The position numbers and the translations under genes are program-made. The notes beneath the pieces are model-generated. The model did no database searches. It was not told where the DNA came from and saw nothing but the letters and a program-made list of their open reading frames with translations. Shown here in pieces: positions 60,955 to 64,000 of a DNA stretch of 64,000 bases. Origin of the DNA: Glossina fuscipes (taxonomy: Eukaryota; Arthropoda; Insecta; Diptera; Glossinidae). Position 1 is the stretch's first letter. Every line of letters starts with the position of its first letter. The stretch covers positions 852,835-916,834 of the forward strand of contig NW_023998630.1 of the NCBI RefSeq assembly GCF_014805625.2. Reading direction: 5' to 3'.

Positions 60955-63900
60955 CTCCATCTACAAATAATCGTCAATCAAAAATATGTGTATGTGCTAT
61001 TCCATGTCAAGTTTCAATGACACACAACACATGTACTAAAAAACGCAGATGCAACCAAATAGATGGATAAGCAGGTTAAAGCATTAACAAGCTTTAATAT
61101 ATTCACAAGCTTCAACCGATCGAAGGTACATGTTCTTTATAGAGTTACTTACGTTCGTTTCTTCGTTTCACGTGTCACATACATGATAAATCAAAATTCT
61201 TCGCAAAATGTAACAATTTTAAGTCATGGAAGTTACACTCTTCGGAGATGGCCATAACAAGAATATAAATATTAGTAATTTTAAAATGAATTGCGAATAC
61301 CCAGCAGATCAAAGTCGAATCTTGAAAAAAGTGGGCTACATCGGTACACTTCTATCCTTTCGTTATCATGTACGTTATACGAGATTTTTGTTTAATATAT
61401 TTACGATGTGTACAAAAAAAGGCACACATCAGTAATAGCAGTACAATATGGAAAGGTTCATTTGATACATGCACAGCCACTTGAGACTAAGAAATAACAT
61501 TATCTTTATCTATATAACATTGGAAAACCTATGAGTTAACTCACCTATGTACGTTCGAACAGGCACGGCCGCAAATATTCGGTTAAATCATGTCATACAT
61601 GTTTAAACTGATGATTGCAAGGCAAGTTTGAAAGCGGCTTCATTAAGCGCAAGTAAAACTTTCATTCACTATCTAAAGTTAATACTGAGATAAGGCTTCG
61701 TGCGAGTAAAACTGCGACTATTCTTCTAATAGTGCGTAGTAAATATTCATCAAGATCTTGTGAAAGCGGTACGGATAATGGTTTTAATTGATCACCTGAC
61801 AATCCTACGTTAATTAAAATTAATTAAAACACTTTGCTTGGCTTGGTTTTAGATGGTTGGTGGCAAAAATTTTTCACGAGCAATTCGTTCGTGTTTACTT
61901 GTGTACATCTAGTGCCTAACAGCATATACCGATAATATTCTAAAATTTATAAGGAAAAGAAAAATCATCATCATTTTACACAAGATTACTTATCTCGAAT
62001 ATAAGCTAACACAATTTCGGCCACCGTCAAAATAAGTAAAAAAATCATATATTATAATCAATTTTTTTTTTTTTTCTGCTTAAACTCGACCCTCATTTAC
62101 GAGTTAAAAGTGTCTTCAACAGATTTTTTAATCGACATCAGTTTTTTATAAATCAATGAGGGATATGTGTGAAGAACCACCTAAATTTTCGGAATTGACT
62201 CCTAAACACTCTTTTCATGTATTAAGTTATTGTTCTTTTACTAGTGTAAAAATATCAACAAAGAAACTTATGCTGCATATGGCCTTTCTCTCTATGGCTT
62301 TGAAAACTTCTGATATGATAAAATTAGTATACCGCTACTTTTCGATATTGAGCATAAAAATTCGTCAATAATAGGAAAAAACAGATGTCTGCTTTGCCAC
62401 TAATGAAGGTGGAGAGTAAGAACCGTTTATTTCTTAAGTCGTAATCTGTAAGTCGTATTCCTTCTGCATTGCAAGAAGGAGAAAATAAGCTGCCACTTTA
62501 AATCAATTTTACACTTTATACGCGATTGCTTGTTTCTGTGAACGGAGTTTAAGCAAAACGTTCCTTTTCGAATTTCTTTACAAAATTTTTATTTTATTAT
62601 AGAGAAAACTTTCTCTTTTAGCGACGTTCTACAAACTTCTGTTTCTCTGTTGCTTAAAAGTTTACAAAATAAAAAATTAAAAAGTAAACTTAAAAAATAT
62701 CAAAATAAAAAAAATATTTTGAATATTACTTTCTCGAACGATATGAGATAAGTAACCATAACAGGAAAACATGATCTCACAGTTATCAGCTTAAATTCAC
62801 ATATATTTATAAAATAATTTACCGCTTTTGTTAAAAGCTGAAAAAAAATCGATAGAAAAAAAGAAGCAACATTTTAGTGTCGAAGCAGAAAATTAATTGA
62901 AAGTCTGTAATTTCTGTATAATAACATCAAAACATTTGGTAGGTGCATGTGTTTTCGCAATTCATTTATATTCATTAAGAGAAATGTCGGAGGTAAGTAT
63001 TTATTTAACCTAATAATGAAATAAAAACATAATTAATGGAATAAGTTTTGTTTGGTACTGCGTTGTCGTAATGACCTCATAAACAGGTGAATTGAGTGCT
63101 TTTCAAGATTGAAACGATTAAATTTCGACTTGCCTTAAAATGATATTATAAAATATGTATGTTTTTTAACTTATGGGTATATATAATTATATTATTATAA
63201 TTTGTTGACAATAACAGGTTCCAAGTTTTAGCCAAGAATTGAACATGCGAACCGTGCGCTAAACGTGTTTAATGTTATCATTGAATCATTGAATGTATAG
63301 CAAAAGAAAGCAGTTGCCAAGATTACGTATTACGTAGATTATAAAGTTATTGAAATGTTAACTGTATTACACTGTCTTTGACGCAAATTCTGAATATACT
63401 CCACGAGAAGCAAATATATAAAATAATTTTTATGTAAACTTTCTTACGACTTAACATCGCACATCGAACTCTGCTAAACCCCGTAACACAGTGCTTAAGA
63501 TGAATCACGCACAAGGAATTCTAAAAAGTGATCGGCTGACGAACACGTTTAAGTCATCCTATAAACTTAACTATATATAATAAAAGCTTCAGACGCGTAT
63601 TTCTGCTTGTTATCAATTCTGCAGTTTTCTCGATAGCGGGTATTTCCATTATCCTATCAATTTTTAACTTTTATGTACACTCAATTGACATGGTACAGAT
63701 TTTGCTAAAATGTTTAGTTGATCCAGTAATGACAGGGTTAAGGTTGACGCGGTTATGTTTGCCACATGCCCGCTTGCTACATCAGTAGTCACTATTTTCA
63801 AATTCTGGAGCGTTGGAGTCCTTTAGCTATACGAAATACAGCAAATTATATCTCTGGTCTTAAAATTCAAATATCAGAAGAGTGACGCTTTTTCAATGAC

Positions 63901-64000
63901 TTATAAATTTTAGCCTCGATTTTCAACGGAATTACGTATGCAAGCGACAAAGTAACATGCATCCAACTTATAAGAATTGGAAGTTTGCTATTTTTACCAC
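60955..64000. other. AT-rich stretch; one candidate start exon at 62984
   Basis: No recognisable gene. ATG-TCG-GAG at 62984-62992 is followed at once by the strong donor GTAAGT; see findings. Confidence 0.35.

Noticed and set aside
1..64000. CRISPR arrays, bacterial operons, ribosomal RNA
   Set aside because: None seen; the DNA is clearly insect nuclear sequence.

Overview
The window is nuclear DNA from a fly. It is AT-rich, full of microsatellites and decayed transposons, and carries one recognisable host gene with small exons spread over more than 11 kb. That gene belongs to the beaten path (beat) family of arthropod immunoglobulin-domain adhesion proteins. The mix of mariner, I-clade and CR1-like LINEs, Ty3/gypsy LTR elements and many 'TATACCC...GTCCGTCTGTC' dispersed repeats fits a higher dipteran, perhaps a tephritid fruit fly; the species is an inference. 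Two runs of N (26509-26518 and 44295-44394) show a draft assembly.

Layout. 1-1365: minus-strand CR1-like LINE, with a PHD-finger ORF1 followed by the start of the endonuclease; it runs off the left edge. 5627-6021: candidate solo LTR. 6153-6331: tRNA-derived SINE with a perfect 13-bp target-site duplication (TSD). 7100-8655: second CR1-like fragment. 11760-12260: Pao/BEL-like integrase relic. 13330-14560: third CR1-like fragment, covering reverse transcriptase. 15017-16319: apparently intact mariner with perfect 32-bp terminal inverted repeats (TIRs), TA duplication and a 349-residue D,D34D transposase. 23376-24402: internally deleted Ty3/gypsy element with a 4-bp TSD. 24655-24774: 5'-truncated SINE. 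28950-40360: minus-strand beat-family gene, five exons; the signal-peptide exon was not found. Its introns hold a LINE tail (33379-33480), another SINE (33910-34086) and TATACCC repeats. 43221-44799: 5'-truncated I-clade LINE with a perfect 14-bp TSD and a probably artificial gap. 60852-60941: another LINE tail. The rest is AT-rich DNA in which I see no gene.

How the parts relate. The beat exons join in frame into the second half of Ig1, all of Ig2 and a C-terminal tail, so the gene looks functional. The most interesting mobile-element signal is that the SINE and the I-clade LINE share a 3' tail: about 26 of 34 aligned bases match and both end in (TAA)n. This is the usual sign that a SINE is copied by the reverse transcriptase of a partner LINE, and both partners are in this window. 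Nothing else here clearly amounts to a new biological system.
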